Shown here piece by piece: positions 35,250-46,230 of a stretch of 64,000 nucleotides of DNA (its first letter is position 1; each line of letters starts with the position of its first letter). Location of the stretch: positions 986,831,637 to 986,895,636 of the forward strand of contig CM066034.1 of NCBI GenBank assembly GCA_033557465.1. The letters run 5' to 3'. Below the pieces are notes generated by a model. It ran no database searches. It was not told the DNA's origin and saw only the letters and a list, made by a program, of their open reading frames with translations. Made by a program: the position numbers and the translations under genes. Source of the stretch: Ichthyophis bannanicus (lineage: Eukaryota; Chordata; Amphibia; Gymnophiona; Ichthyophiidae).

Positions 35250-37090
35250 ACTTGCTATATCAAAAAGCAGCATGTAACTTGTCAGACGGCTGCCTGGGTG
35301 AGAATGCTCACAGTCTTGGCAAGTGCATATGTCAATATGATTTGCAAGGGATTGTGGGAAATGCAGTCCATTCACACCAGACACAGCTGCTCACAATAAT
35401 TAGTTGTGCTTTTGGGTAAAGCCAATAAGATATTTATTTATGGGGTTATTTCTCCCAACACAGATATGCTTGGTAGCACATAAATCAGGTTACTTGCTTT
35501 CAGTGTTAAACTTGGAAAAGCAAAATAAGGAAAACAACCTTTAAACTTGTCAGGCAATCAAAGCAAAAGAAATAAAGACCTGGTTGATAACAAACTGGTC
35601 TTTTTCTGTAGGCTTAGCTAATATCCTCTTAGCAAGTATCAAACAACAAACAAGATCCACAAAGAAGGGAAAAACTGTTCTTTTCAGGTTAACTTCTTAT
35701 ATCTTCCCACATAGATTCAGAAGTGATTCTCTGAGCTCACAAGCAATTAGGTAAGGCTCAATTGCTAGTAGTTATCCAGCTGAAACCCCTTAGCTGGCTT
35801 GCTTTCTACAGCGTGGCCAGAAATCCTACACAGGAGCTTTTCTGAGTAGATTAAAGAACAAGTTTGTATTTCTTTGTGATGGTTGCTGTACTTTATAACA
35901 GAAAATCACCAAAGGAGTTTGGACAGAGAGCAGTCCATATAAACACATTCTTCATCTGCAATCATTCCCCCTTCTTCAACAAGCATGGGTTCAATATCAT
36001 GGATTGGCACAGATGAATGTCCCAATGGAGCACTTTCAGGAGAATACTTGTTTCCCTGCTGTCTTTCAAGGTTATAGCTAGGGCATAGATCAGTGTTCAT
36101 ACCTGAGCTTCCATTGCTGTTAGAGTTCCTCTCTATATAGCCTGGCCAGTATGTAGTCCAGTTCTTATGTCCAGCCTTCCAATCCAGATCCCTGGACACT
36201 GGATCTCTCTTCACATACCTTCTGGCACGGGTCTTGGGGTCCCTTCCACGTGCAGCCGTCTCCCTCACAGGTAGTGTCTGGAGATTCCTAGCTCTGCAGC
36301 ACCATTCCTCTGGCTTTCCCCAGTCCAATGGTGTATGCTGGCCCTTGAAATGCCTCCCAGTATACGTACTGCTCTGGACTCTTCTAGACCTCTCAAAGAC
36401 TTTTCTCTTCCTTCTTCCAAAGGGTTTCTTTCTCTCTCTGTCCGTCCGGTTTGGCTTCTGCTTCTGATGATCCTTCAGATGAAACTGATGATCAAGCTCA
36501 AGCTGATTCTCAGGATAATGAGGATAATTCTCTGTAGAATAAACTCTACCTTTATTCTGCTTAGATGAGTGCTCCTCCCTAACACAGCGCAGCTGTGCTG
36601 AATCAGGCCCTGCCCTTTGAAATGAGTGCTTAGGGATTACCTCATAGCCCTCCTTATTGAACACACGTTTCCCCACTTCAGCTCCTCTAATGGCTGTTGG
36701 AAACCTGGTGCATTCTGGGACTGGTAGTCTTTTATGGGAAAATTCTGTTTTCTTATTTCTACCAGAACTGACAGGTTGCTTGTTCAGAGTCACTTCACCT
36801 TTTCTATAGCTCCTTCCTGAGCTATGATAAGCTTCCTTATCACAAACTCTATCCAGGCTCTCCAGTTGCACATCTGAGCCCTTCCTCCTATCGTAGGAGC
36901 TACCAAGGGGGAAAATAGAAAAAGATCTATTGCCCTTGAAGGTGTAGGTATTTGCCTGGGCCCCAGACCTCCCAATCCAAGCAGACCCCTCACTAGCAGC
37001 AACAGTGTGAGAAGTCTCAAAAGGCCGAACTGGCAGCTCAGCCAAAACCTGGTGTGGGGTTTTGACTGGTTCATGTGAAACATAGGCAAT
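35250..37090 (-). mobile_element. Unclassified MDCSLS element, copy 2
   Basis: Inverted relative to copy 1 (17890-19346) and longer at its 5' end. Inserted between the gag-like and RT parts of DIRS A. The 3' side ends cgtctgaca at about 35279, the same stop point as copy 1. Confidence 0.6.
35906..37045 (-). CDS. Unknown basic protein ending in MDCSLSKLLW (379 aa)
   Basis: An uninterrupted 379-codon ORF from ATG at 37045. Residues 1-85 (MAELPVRPFETSHTVAASEG..., FKGNRSFSIFPLGSS) are absent from the truncated copy 1. The rest matches copy 1 (17932-18819) closely: KKTEFSHKRLPVPECTRFP, HQFHLKDHQKQKPNRTDRE, a basic GRRKRKVFERSRR block, DWKAGHKNWTTYWPGYIERN, and the acidic C-terminus with YMDCSLSK. 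It is hydrophilic, without membrane segments or enzyme motifs. A product with a basic middle and acidic tail could bind nucleic acid, for example a gag-like or ORF1-like chaperone, but that is a guess. Function unknown. Confidence 0.55.
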   Translation of the reverse strand: MAELPVRPFETSHTVAASEGSAWIGRSGAQANTYTFKGNRSFSIFPLGSSYDRRKGSDVQLESLDRVCDKEAYHSSGRSYRKGEVTLNKQPVSSGRNKKTEFSHKRLPVPECTRFPTAIRGAEVGKRVFNKEGYEVIPKHSFQRAGPDSAQLRCVREEHSSKQNKGRVYSTENYPHYPENQLELDHQFHLKDHQKQKPNRTDRERKKPFGRRKRKVFERSRRVQSSTYTGRHFKGQHTPLDWGKPEEWCCRARNLQTLPVRETAARGRDPKTRARRYVKRDPVSRDLDWKAGHKNWTTYWPGYIERNSNSNGSSGMNTDLCPSYNLERQQGNKYSPESAPLGHSSVPIHDIEPMLVEEGGMIADEECVYMDCSLSKLLW

Positions 37091-37189
37091 TTTTCAACGA
37101 CTGACGTAGGAAGCCCTTTGATCGGCGGAAAACTTACTCTTTTTGCACCAAGGTGGCCCTTCGTAATCTCAGACTCATGGGTTCTATAG

Positions 37190-38660
37190 ATCATCAAAAG
37201 CTGTTATCGGCTACATTTATTGGAACTACCACCAAATTGTCCCGGAGGATGCATCATCTCGACCCACTGCTTCAGAGACAAATCGCAGCCCTCTTGTTGG
37301 ATCTTGTGATCGAGCTTGGACCACCAGAGCAGAGAAGTTGGGTGGTGGTCCAGATACTTCCTGATCCCAAAGAAAATGGGGGGTGGAGGGGAATAACATC
37401 CCATCCTAGATGGTCCACCATAATTTGCTCAAGGATATTCCATTCCCATCCTAGATCTGAACCTGTACTTGGTAAGAGAAGTTCACAATGATTGCTCTAG
37501 GCACCCTTCTTCCTTTCCTCAAAAAAGGAGATTGGCTATGCTTCTGGATCTCAAGAATCCTACACCCACATACTTCCTGTGAGTGGGGTGTATTCGTATT
37601 TCAGATTTGTCTTGAGGGGTCGACACTTCCAGTACAGTGTGTTGTCTTTTGGCCTGACCTCAGCTCCTCACGTCTTCACAAAGTGCCTTGCAAAGTAGAG
37701 CTGATCTGCACGGAGCAGTGGGTACACCTCTAAACAAAGGCATGGGAAGGGGTGACCTACATGGAGCAGCGGGCACACCTATTCTTGCCACTTTGCTGGG
37801 CAGACTAGATGGACCATGCTGGTCTTTATCTATCATATATTATGTTACTATGGTGGTAGCAGCTTACTGACAGACGCTGGGAGTATCTGTCTTCCCCATC
37901 TAGATGATTGGCTGATCAAAAGTGCCACTCTGGAAGGAGTCCAAGAATCAACACAATTGACCATTCAGGTGTTATAGCTACTAGGGTCCATGATAAATTA
38001 CCCAAAATCCCACCTTCAAGCCACCCAACATTTAGAATTCATTGGAGCCCTGCTCGACACAACTCAGGCAAGAGACTTTCTGCAGCATGACAGACTTCAC
38101 AAATTGACAGCACTGGTGTGGGGAAGCTCAAGTGAGTCAGCAAGTGACAGCTTGCAAGATGTTGACTGTACTAGGCCACATTGCCTCTACAGTGCATGTC
38201 ACACCCTTGGCACGCTTCCAGTTGAGGCAAGCTTAGTGGACTCTGAGGATGGATCCAGGCCACGGGTCAATTCAGGGATCGTCTTTGTTAGTGCCCCTCT
38301 CATTCAATCATTATAGTGGTGAACAGTCCACCACAGTTTGCTCAAGGGGCTTCCATTCCATATTGCTTAACTCCAAAAGGTTCTGACAAGATGCATCCAT
38401 GATGAAATGGGGAGCTCAGCTCAATGGGTTGCACACCTAGGGTGATTGCTCCATCCAAGAAAGTCTCCATCAAATCAACCTCTTGGAACTATGGGCAGTG
38501 GCGAATGCTCTAAGGGCTTCGTGAGATCGACTGGTCAACCAAATTATTATGATTAAAACTGTCACCATGTTCTACATCAACAAACGGGGAAGGACAGGTT
38601 TGTATCTCCTGTGTTGGGAAGTGGCCAGGTTGTGGAAGTTATTAAAAGAGGGCTGCTACA
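37190..38660 (+). pseudogene. DIRS A reverse transcriptase/RNase H remnant
   Basis: Decayed but recognisable: PPEQRSW...YFLIPK-like (37320-37380), MIALGTLLPFLKKGDWLC (37488-37541, compare MLTLGILLPYLQQGDWLC), the FGLTSAPHVFTKCLAK equivalent (37655-37697), then after a CR1-tail insertion VFPHLDDWLIKSATLEGVQ (37890-37950; the catalytic DD is retained) and an FIGALLDTTQARDFLQHDRL block (38037-38097). RNase H text follows weakly to about 38660. Confidence 0.75.
37700..37853 (+). repeat. CR1 3'-tail insertion in DIRS A RT
   Basis: ctgggcagactagatggacc and atgttactatg match the 3' end of the CR1 copy at 21395-21462. It splits the RT between FTKCL and the LDDW box. Confidence 0.7.
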
Positions 38661-38664
38661 CAGT

Positions 38665-39040
38665 ACCCTGTCCTGTGCTGCTGAGGTAAGCTATATTCTT
38701 ATTTGATTTAAATTATAGCTCTTTGCTGCTGCTAGGCTCTAACATTATGAAATTTAAACTACAAGCTCTCTGCTGGGTTCTAAATTTAACCAGAAAGCTC
38801 TCTTCTGTGTGTTAAATTTTAAACTTAAACTGCTGCTACTAGGCCCTGACTGAATAGTGGGTTCACAGATTAAATAGCTTTAATAGAAAGAATTCCTTTC
38901 AGAAAATTCCCAGAAGTATATACTCACAATTGCAGATCTCTCTCCAGAAGTAACAGTCCCCTTTTCTAGTCCTTCAAGACTGTTACACACAAAAACTGCT
39001 TGAATATCTTCTACACCTCTGAGTCTAGATTTGTCCAGCT
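38665..39040. other. Unknown AT-rich insertion in DIRS A
   Basis: Sits between RNase H-like and recombinase-like remnants. Contains repeated tttaaac/tagctct-type motifs (for example taaatttaaccagaaagct). Identity unknown. Confidence 0.35.
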
Positions 39041-39049
39041 CTGTCATGG

Positions 39050-39795
39050 TCCATCTCAGTGTGATTGGGGTGTATCATCGAAATGTGGAAGGAAAATCCA
39101 GCTCTGTATAGCCTTTAGTTGTTTGCTTTATGCAGGGTTTGCTTCTCTTGAAGTCTCCCTATAAGTCTCCCGTAGTGTCTTGGGACCTCAATGTGGTTCT
39201 TGCTTAACTCATGAACGTTCCATTTGAGCTACTTAAGTCCTGTCCTCTTGATCTGGAATGATATTTCTTGTGGTAGTCACTTCAGCATGCAGAATGAGCA
39301 AGCTTCAGGCTCTAGTAGTTCATCCACCCTGCGCCAAATTCCACCATAAGAGTTGTCTTTTGTAATCAGCCTAAATTCTTTCCAAAAGTGGTATCTGATT
39401 TCCATTTTAATCAGTCAATTGTTCTTCCAACATTTTTCCTGAGACCTCATGCACACAGGGGAAACTAAGTTGCACATGTTGGACTGCAAGTGAGCTTTAG
39501 CCTTGTACTAGGAGCGGACAAAATCCTGTAGAAAGTTCATCCAGCTTTTTGTTTCTATTGACCCCCAAGCTAGTGGCTGTTTTGTCTGGCAGACTGTATC
39601 TTGTTCTCATATGCCCAGGCAGGCCTAAGCCTTGATGATTATCTCAGTGCATATATTGTTGGAGCTATGGCTGCATCTGTGGCCAACTTGAGCACTATCT
39701 CCATGGAAGACGTCGTCATTGTATTCAGTCCACATGTTCACATAGCACGACAGCAACTTTGGCCATTCTGTACTCATAAATCTGGTGATTAGAAT
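39050..39795 (+). pseudogene. DIRS A tyrosine recombinase remnant
   Basis: Frame-broken text matches the recombinase of DIRS C: VSWDLNVVL (39178-39205), a KLQALVVHP block near the catalytic R (39300-39330), and AGLSLDDYLSAYIVGAMAASVANLST (39622-39700), where the catalytic HxxR of DIRS C (HCVR) is degraded to YIVG. Confidence 0.7.
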
Positions 39796-39799
39796 CCAA

Positions 39800-41235
39800 C
39801 TTTGTGCCTAGGCCCATTCTATTCTGTCCAAGCTACAAAAAAAATGGAAGAGAGACTCTTCTTTTGTACTGTGATGAGGAGAGTATGGCTGAGTCCATGG
39901 AATTGGAAGAAAATCAGTCATTTACCTTTAAAGAAAGAGACAGGCAAGGAATCAGTAGCTCTCAAACTGCAGGCAGAGAAAAAAAACACGCAGCTACTGA
40001 GGACAGGACACACCCAAGCTCTGCTAATCCAAGGGCAGGCTTGGAAATTAATGAGGGACACCTGGGTGAAGGGGAGTGCACGGTAGTTCAGAGACACTCT
40101 TATAAACCCAGGGAAATACTGGAGGAAAGAACGGACAGAGAACAGCCAGAGAGAGGGCAACAGGAACAGGAGTACCAGGACGAGGCAGCACACGCAGCAG
40201 CACGCTGGAAGGAAAGATAGAGGAAACCAGCACTCGAGAGAGCTGACCAGGGAGAACACTGGAGAATTCAGTGGGGAGAGAAGCACCAGAGAAAGGCCCA
40301 GAGAGTTCACCGTGGAGGAGAGCGGTGGAGACTTCCGAGGGAATCTCAGAGGTGAAGGCCCTAGTCAGAAGGAAAGCCAGGATTGCAGGATTGCCAGAGA
40401 GAAGTGCTGATAAGGGTCAGGCTGCAGTGCCAACCGTTCCTGAACCAGCTAAAGAGCTGCAACTTCCAAAAAGGTGCGTGAATAAAAGGGTAGCCAAAAG
40501 TGCCGTAAGCCAGTTAGAGGCATTGTGTCATTTGATGCAAGAAAAGAATCTCCACGTTCCTGGTGGAAGCCCTGTGCATAGGGAAAAGCCTCAGTGGAGA
40601 AAGGTTCTGGAACTTTTAGAGAATATTAAGCCTGAAGTTTTTCATGTTGGCTTAAAGCCAGATTTACTGGACACAGGTCCTGAGGAAATGCAGATAGACT
40701 ATTATGAATCTGATGAGGGGTCTGAAGATTCAGTAATGGATTGTTCTCTGAGCCAGAAGGCAGAATAAAAGGATCTTGGATAAAAGAAGGGAAAAGCCTA
40801 TAACCTGAATGTCCTAGAAGGCAGTGTGAAAACAGGGAGAAATGTGTTTAGCCAGGAATGCTAAAGAACCCTGTTGCTGAAGAAAGGATATTTCTTTTGG
40901 GTTTGAAGAGAAGAGAAACCTTTCTGATTGCTGAATGGTTTTGAAAAACAGCGACACATGTTAAAAAGCTACATAAAGCAGTTTCATTGTTTGGTTTGGT
41001 ATAAATGCCTATGGATTATTGTTTGGAGAAAGAATCCTGTTTTGTGTTGAGCCTTAATGCTCTTTAGAAAAATAAATAAATTCCTGTGTTTTGCCTTGTA
41101 AACCCTAGGTCTCCACACTACTTGTTTTTTCTAAACAACACAACTACAAATCCCAGCAGCCCCGGCGCTGGTTGAGGAAGAAAGCTCTATAATTAAAGGA
41201 CTAACAAGTGCAGCCCTAGGCTTATAGGCTGTTGC
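39800..41235 (+). mobile_element. Second unclassified ORF-bearing insertion (MDCSLS family 2)
   Basis: Laid out like the 17890/35250 elements: a hydrophilic charged ORF region ending in MDCSLS, then a 3' region with aataaataaa (about 41069), an acaactacaaatcccagcag block and a terminal stretch with gttgcctgggccaggggcc. The nucleotide sequence is different, so it is a separate family of similar design. Confidence 0.45.
39893..40768 (+). CDS. Unknown charged protein ending in MDCSLSQ, frame-broken
   Basis: An open stretch from MAESMELEENQSFTFKERD (39893) runs to a stop at 40220. A second frame, 40271-40768, gives a 165-residue product with SQLEALCHLMQEKNLHVPGG and VLELLENIKPEVFHVGLKPD, ending DYYESDEGSEDSVMDCSLSQKAE. 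The last part repeats the acidic-plus-MDCSLS tail of the 295/379-residue proteins. Probably one ancestral ORF with a frameshift between 40215 and 40275. No known domain recognised. Confidence 0.4.
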
Positions 41236-41351
41236 CTGGGCCAGGGGCCTCCACAGTACATAGTTGACCTTTAAGGCCTGTTGCCATACCTCAGTTGATA
41301 TTTTTGCCTCTGTGGTGGTCTGTTTTCAGTAGACTATAGCTTGGCGTCCAT

Positions 41352-41455
41352 ATGTGAGGACTCATTTCTGCTTGTCCACAGTGAACAGGTAATTACTCAC
41401 CCACCTGTAGCAGGTGTTCTTCGTGGACAGCAGGAACAAGTCCTCACAACTCTAC
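41352..41455 (+). repeat. DIRS A internal complementary region
   Basis: tgaggactcatttctgcttg is complementary to the left end (caagcaggaatgagtcctc), and gtggacagcaggaacaagtc is complementary to the right end. Confidence 0.75.
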
Positions 41456-41766
41456 CATCTCGCCGAGGAGTTGTCTTCTGCTATAGTTATGTTATCAGAC
41501 TGATCCAAGATGGTGCTGCTGTGGCAGCATGTGGGAAGGAGGCACGCAGATGTGGTGGAGTCTTCCAAAAGCTTCCAATAGAAGCTGGGAAGGGTTCCTG
41601 TTTGGGACTGTGTTGGGATACGTCACTTATACGTGGGACTTATTCCTGCTGTCCATGGAGAACATCCGCTTACAGGTGAGTACCTTTTTTTTTCACTACA
41701 TCTGTATGTTTATAATACATATTTTTTCTTGCCTAGATTTAAGTAGTTATACCGTATATAACAGAA

Positions 41767-42067
41767 ATGTCTGAGCGGGAGAGCGATGCTTTGAAAACAA
41801 AGAGGCTGTTTCACCTAAAAGATGACAAGGATTTCACAAAGCCCCCAGAATCCCTCCGATCTCCCTGCACGTCTCCCAGCTATCCGCTGAAACCGCCAGC
41901 GTTGAGAGATGGGCTCTTCATGTTTTCAAACGAGAACATTCTGAAGTCCAAGCAGATCAAGCAGTATTTTGCAGATCATGGAAGCCAGTCAAGAAATTCT
42001 AAGCATAATGAGAATGGCAGTAGCAAGGAGGAATTGGGATCAAAGACCAGTGGGCGAGTGATTATAG
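41767..42067 (+). CDS. TDRD1: TDRD1, first coding exon
   Basis: Host gene for a piRNA-pathway scaffold of germ cells (family knowledge: TDRD1 binds PIWI proteins through tudor domains in nuage). The exon opens with ATG at 41767 (MSERESDALK) and runs 100 codons plus one base to the donor ag|gtgagag at 42067/42068. The upstream acceptor is probably the tract attttttcttgcctag ending at 41736, or acag at 41764. Recognition rests on PPESLRSPCTSPSYP and KSKQIKQYFADHGSQ, which resemble the disordered N-terminus of vertebrate TDRD1, and on the zinc-finger start in exon 48911. The donor phase (1) fits the next exon. DIRS element A ends only about 50-80 bases upstream of the exon. Confidence 0.75.
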
Positions 42068-42833
42068 GTGAGAGTTTCTATTTTTCATTTCTACCTCCTA
42101 CAAACTGCCAGTGATGTGGCTTATGATAGTTTTTGTATAGGCTAGATGATGTATTAGGACACTTCCCCCCCCCCCCCTCACTCTCTGACATGGATCGTGA
42201 CGAGTAATAGCAGTCTGAGATTTAAAATCGCTGAAGGAGATGGTGTGACATAGTTAAAGGGGGTGTTACAGCATATGTGTTGCTGAATTTACATTGCAGG
42301 AAAGCACCTGGATCAGTTGCATCAGGAAATGGGACAGGCTGCAGGTCGTGAAGCAGAAAGTAATAAAAAAGTAACTCTGAAGACAGGTTACTGTCAAGGT
42401 GTGGTGTATTGTTATGGACAGAAGGAAAGAGGTAGTGGGTCATGAAGGTATTTTAGAAGGTCTTACACTTAAATATTAGGACCGGCGCAACACAGTGAAT
42501 AAAGTAAGCATGATAAGGGGTTGTCGATGTTTGGAGGGTGCCAAAATTCTGAAAAATAAGTGATGAATTGAAAAGTAAAAATGGAAAAAAAGACAGCAAA
42601 AAGTGAAAGAAACATGGAAAGATAATGAGGGAGGGGGGTACCAGAAATCCTAGCACCAGCCCTGTTAAATACGATAGGACAAGTTTTCCTATATATAGAG
42701 CTTGCTTGCCTTTCGTTGCTTCAGGTGGTCATGGTGGGTTTAAGCTTTGGAAATGTTTTCCTGTTTTATTGGTAAACCATTTTCAGCTCATTGTTTTGCA
42801 GGGATGCACTCTTAATGCCTTTTCTTTCCTCAG

Positions 42834-42901
42834 GGCAGTCGATGGAAAGCTTGAGCAGTGGAAGCAGCTCATCGTTTTCACATTCAGATGATGGAAACCC
42901 T
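42834..42901 (+). CDS. TDRD1: TDRD1, second coding exon (68 bp)
   Basis: Preceded by tttctttcctcag (acceptor ends 42833) and followed by gtgagt at 42902. It joins the previous exon in phase 1 (g|gg) and reads GQSMESLSSGSSSSFSHSDD, ending in phase 0 after GNP. Serine-rich and disordered, as expected for this region. The neighbouring introns are 766 bp and about 6.0 kb; the second holds DIRS element B. Confidence 0.7.
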
Positions 42902-43350
42902 GTGAGTTAAAACAACAACAAAAAATGTACTTAAGTGTGGGTTTTTTTTTTTTTGAGATATTACACACTTGTATTGCAATGGCTGAAATAGCAGCTGCAT
43001 CTGTTGCTGTTAATGTTCATATACGGCACTGAAAAAAGGGACCCGCATTGTCTCAAAAGTTGATGTAGACTGGATTGTTTTTATGCAGGCTTCAGTGAAA
43101 AATGTCAGGAATTAACATGCAAGGAATTAAATTTTTTTTCTCTGGAAAAAGAGTTTCATCTCCCTTTTAATGAAACAAACTTCTTTGACCTTCTGAGCAA
43201 ATCCAAGTAACTGCAGCAGAGGCAAAATATGGACTTTGAGTAACAACACAACCAACCGAAATTTCAACTGAGGCATTTATAGAAAATCCTACAGCTCTTG
43301 TAGAACAATTCGCTTTATAATGGAAGGTCTTGATTACTTTTGGGCAAGGA

Positions 43351-43450
43351 TTCTCCACTCAGTCCTTCGGATACACCTAGCCAGTCAAGATTTCAGGGTG
43401 GTTATCCTGGAAACTTGACTGGCTAGGTGTGTCCCAAGGACTGGGTTGAA
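43351..43450. repeat. Small hairpin, MITE-like
   Basis: Arms 43351-43388 and 43414-43450 share acacctagccagtcaa and its complement, with an imperfect cagtcctt extension. No coding capacity; probably a short inverted-repeat transposon remnant. Confidence 0.6.
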
Positions 43451-44029
43451 AACACCTGCTTTAGGCAAATGTTCGGATACGTGAGGCCTGAAAATTGTGC
43501 TACCTGAAGTATTGGAACATTACTTTTTTAGAGCCTTTTGAGTGTTATGGGTCTTTAGAAATTAGTACCAGTTTGAGGTTGAAGTTACAATTGATCCATG
43601 GTGCACTACATAGAAGTCCTACATGGACAGGCCTCATGCAGGCATTACTTGGAATAGAAGCTCTAGTGAAATGTCCTTCCTATATATTTAGAGGGGAAGG
43701 AAGTTATTATCTTAGTGTTCTTCATTTAAGGCAGTGAATAAATATTAATAAATAACATTCCTTATCCCCCCAGTCCAATCCCTGTACTTGTGGGTTATCA
43801 ACTCTCACCAGCAGCTTGGAGACTGAGCATATTATCTTTGACATCAGCACACATAGGCAGCTGGCATCACCTATCAGCCTCAGTAACTCAATCTCCAGGA
43901 GAGAGCTGATCCCAGAGTACTGGGCTTACTGAGGGACAACTAAGGAGCAGCACTTCATTTGTTGTTGTTGATTATAGCTGGACATAAGGGGACTTTAGAT
44001 CCTACAGGTCTGCCTGAGGAGGAAGTTGG

Positions 44030-44125
44030 CTTTAAAAAAAAAAAAAAAAAAAAAAGGGGGGGGGGGGGGGGAAAGGGCAGTGATCAGGTGAGGCCCTTCT
44101 AGGAAAGGGGGGGGGGGGGGGGGAG
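44030..44125. repeat. Homopolymer A/G tracts
   Basis: A run of about 20 A directly followed by G tracts at 44035-44070, and another G run at 44107-44122. Confidence 0.9.
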
Positions 44126-44499
44126 AGGCTTTCCCAATGATTACAAGGCAGATGCGGCGGTTCCCGAACCTGTGGAAGGATGAGTCGCTGCACTACAGAG
44201 TACCCTACGGCATCTCGTTCCTCCCACATCTCCCACTGCTCAGCCGAAGCTGCGTCTGAGGGCTGAGCTGAGCATGGGAAATGGAAAGCAGGCCCAATTC
44301 AGCAGGTGTGTACAGGGGGCCAAAGGGAGATAAAAACAGAGCAGAGGCAGCATAGGGGTGGCTGCGGAGTTGGTTAATGGCACCGCCAGCACAGAGTGCT
44401 GTTTTCAGCTCTGCATGGCAGTGGCGTTGTTCTACAGCGCGTGAATCTGCACCATTTTCGTGAAAGGGGTATAGTGCACAGCATATGGGAAGGAGGCAC

Positions 44500-46230
44500 C
44501 TCGGATGTTGGGGGCCTCATCCTGCGCGTTCCTCTTTTTTTTTGGGGGGGGGGGGACCCGTGCTGGTATTAGTGATTTTAGATTGCAGCTAGAGGAGTTT
44601 TTGGGGAAAAAAGATAGAACTGAAGTTCAGACAGATAGTAGGGATAGATTAGCACTTCATGCCTGTCATCTACTTAGGAAGGGGCTGAGCCTCCAGATTC
44701 TCTTTTTTTTTGTTGCCTTCCCCTTCTGCAGGATCCTGGCCAAGTCTACATGCCTTGCATGTGGAGCCAGAAGAGGCTTCGTCTTGTACGCTGGGTTTTG
44801 CTGCGGATGTGAGGTGGAATCTTATGTCAACAGAAGAAGGCTTCATGGATAAGGTGCTGAAGGTTGGGTGAGCAGCCAGCAGGGGGCTATTCTTTGCTGA
44901 AGGCAGGCCTTGTTGTCACAGAGGAGGATGCAGGCCAATGTCCCACACCCAGTGCTAGAACGTGGGAGCCTAGAATTCTTTGCCCTGGAGCCATCCACGT
45001 TGCAGGAGTCGCCTGGGAGCCGTGTCCAATGGGGACCCTTTTCTCCAGAATTTGTGCTGCTCATGCATAAAGCATACTGCATGAAGCAGCAGGGAACTGA
45101 GCCTTTGACACCAGAGAGACAGAAGAAGAGAGCACTGCAGAAGACGTGAGCAGCGGAGGGCAGGCCTGCGGCAAGGAGATGGTGTACGGAGGGGGATGCC
45201 TGGGAAGAGACAGGGTCCCTCCATTTGGTAGACCCGGAAGGGGAGGCGGACCAGGAGGTTGAGCCAGGTGAGCTAGAGGAAAGTGAGCTCCCATAGGAGG
45301 AGTCCCACAGCTTCCACGTGTTCCGCAGGGAGGAGTTGGCAATGCTAATCTCCCAGTCTTTGAAGATATTGAACATGGTGGCAAGGGCGGGGGGGGGGGG
45401 GTCGCAGGAGGGGAAGACCCATTGGAATATCCTCTCTTATTTTATTTTTTTCAGGAGGTCAGGAAGACCCAATTGTTTCCATTGCACAGGGTTATAAAGC
45501 AGATGATATAGGATGAGTGGAGGAGGTGCTGGAAGCAGCTCTGAAGGGCATTCGGCTCATGTCCTGACTCTATCCCTTGCCTGAGATCTGCATTTCCTTA
45601 AGGGGGATGCTGCAATGTTAGTAGTAACTAAGAAAACCACAATTCCCGTGGAAGGCAGTACCATCCTGAAAGATATTTAGGACAGGAAGTTGGAAACTGC
45701 TGAAGCAGACTTTTGATATTAATGTCCTGTGATTGCAGGCGTCGATCTGCAGGGCGTTTGTGGCCAGAACATGCTTCTGCTGGGCACAAGAATCTTGGAC
45801 ACTAAGGGCATAGTGTAAGGCACATCCCTGGAGGCGGCAATGTTAGAATCAGGGGCGGCATACTTGGTGGATGCCTTTTATGATCTCATTAGGGGCCTAG
45901 CCAAGAGTGTGGCTTCGGTGGTGGCTGCATGCTGGTACCTATGGTTACACAATTGGTCAGTATATGTCTTGTCTAAGTCAAGGCTGAGCAAGTTTCCATT
46001 TTAAGGTGAAGCTTTTGTTCAGAGAAGCACTTGAGAAGCTGAAGGACCTCGGGGAGACTAGGGGCACAAGGCTTCCGGAGGATAAACAGAAGCCTGGATG
46101 TTCCTTGCTCCCGTCACGGGGTCAGCTGTAGGATTTCTGCCGCTTCAGGGCCGTGTGTTTCGCACCTTATCAAAGGGGGCACTGCCTGTCCCAGGGGCAG
46201 GCCTTTCATGGCTGTCGAGGCAACAACTCA
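44500..46230 (+). pseudogene. DIRS B gag-like region
   Basis: Around 44730-44820 it encodes ILAKSTCLACGARRGFVLYA and FCCGCE, a CxxC/CxxC pair like the N-terminal finger of DIRS C. Downstream text to 46230 is acidic or frame-broken. No intact frame. Confidence 0.45.

Larger units (their letters stand above)
33133..41684 (+). mobile_element. DIRS element A, decayed, with nested insertions
   Basis: Inverted terminal repeats of about 130 bp at 33138-33265 and 41505-41668 (shared landmark agcttctattggaag). An internal complementary region at about 41352-41455 has a first half complementary to the left end and a second half complementary to the right end, the circle-junction arrangement of DIRS elements. 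Between them, decayed gag-like, RT and tyrosine-recombinase segments occur in order on +, interrupted at 35250-37090 (MDCSLS element), 37690-37855 (CR1 tail), about 38665-39040 (unknown) and 39800-41235 (second ORF-bearing insertion). Confidence 0.85.
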
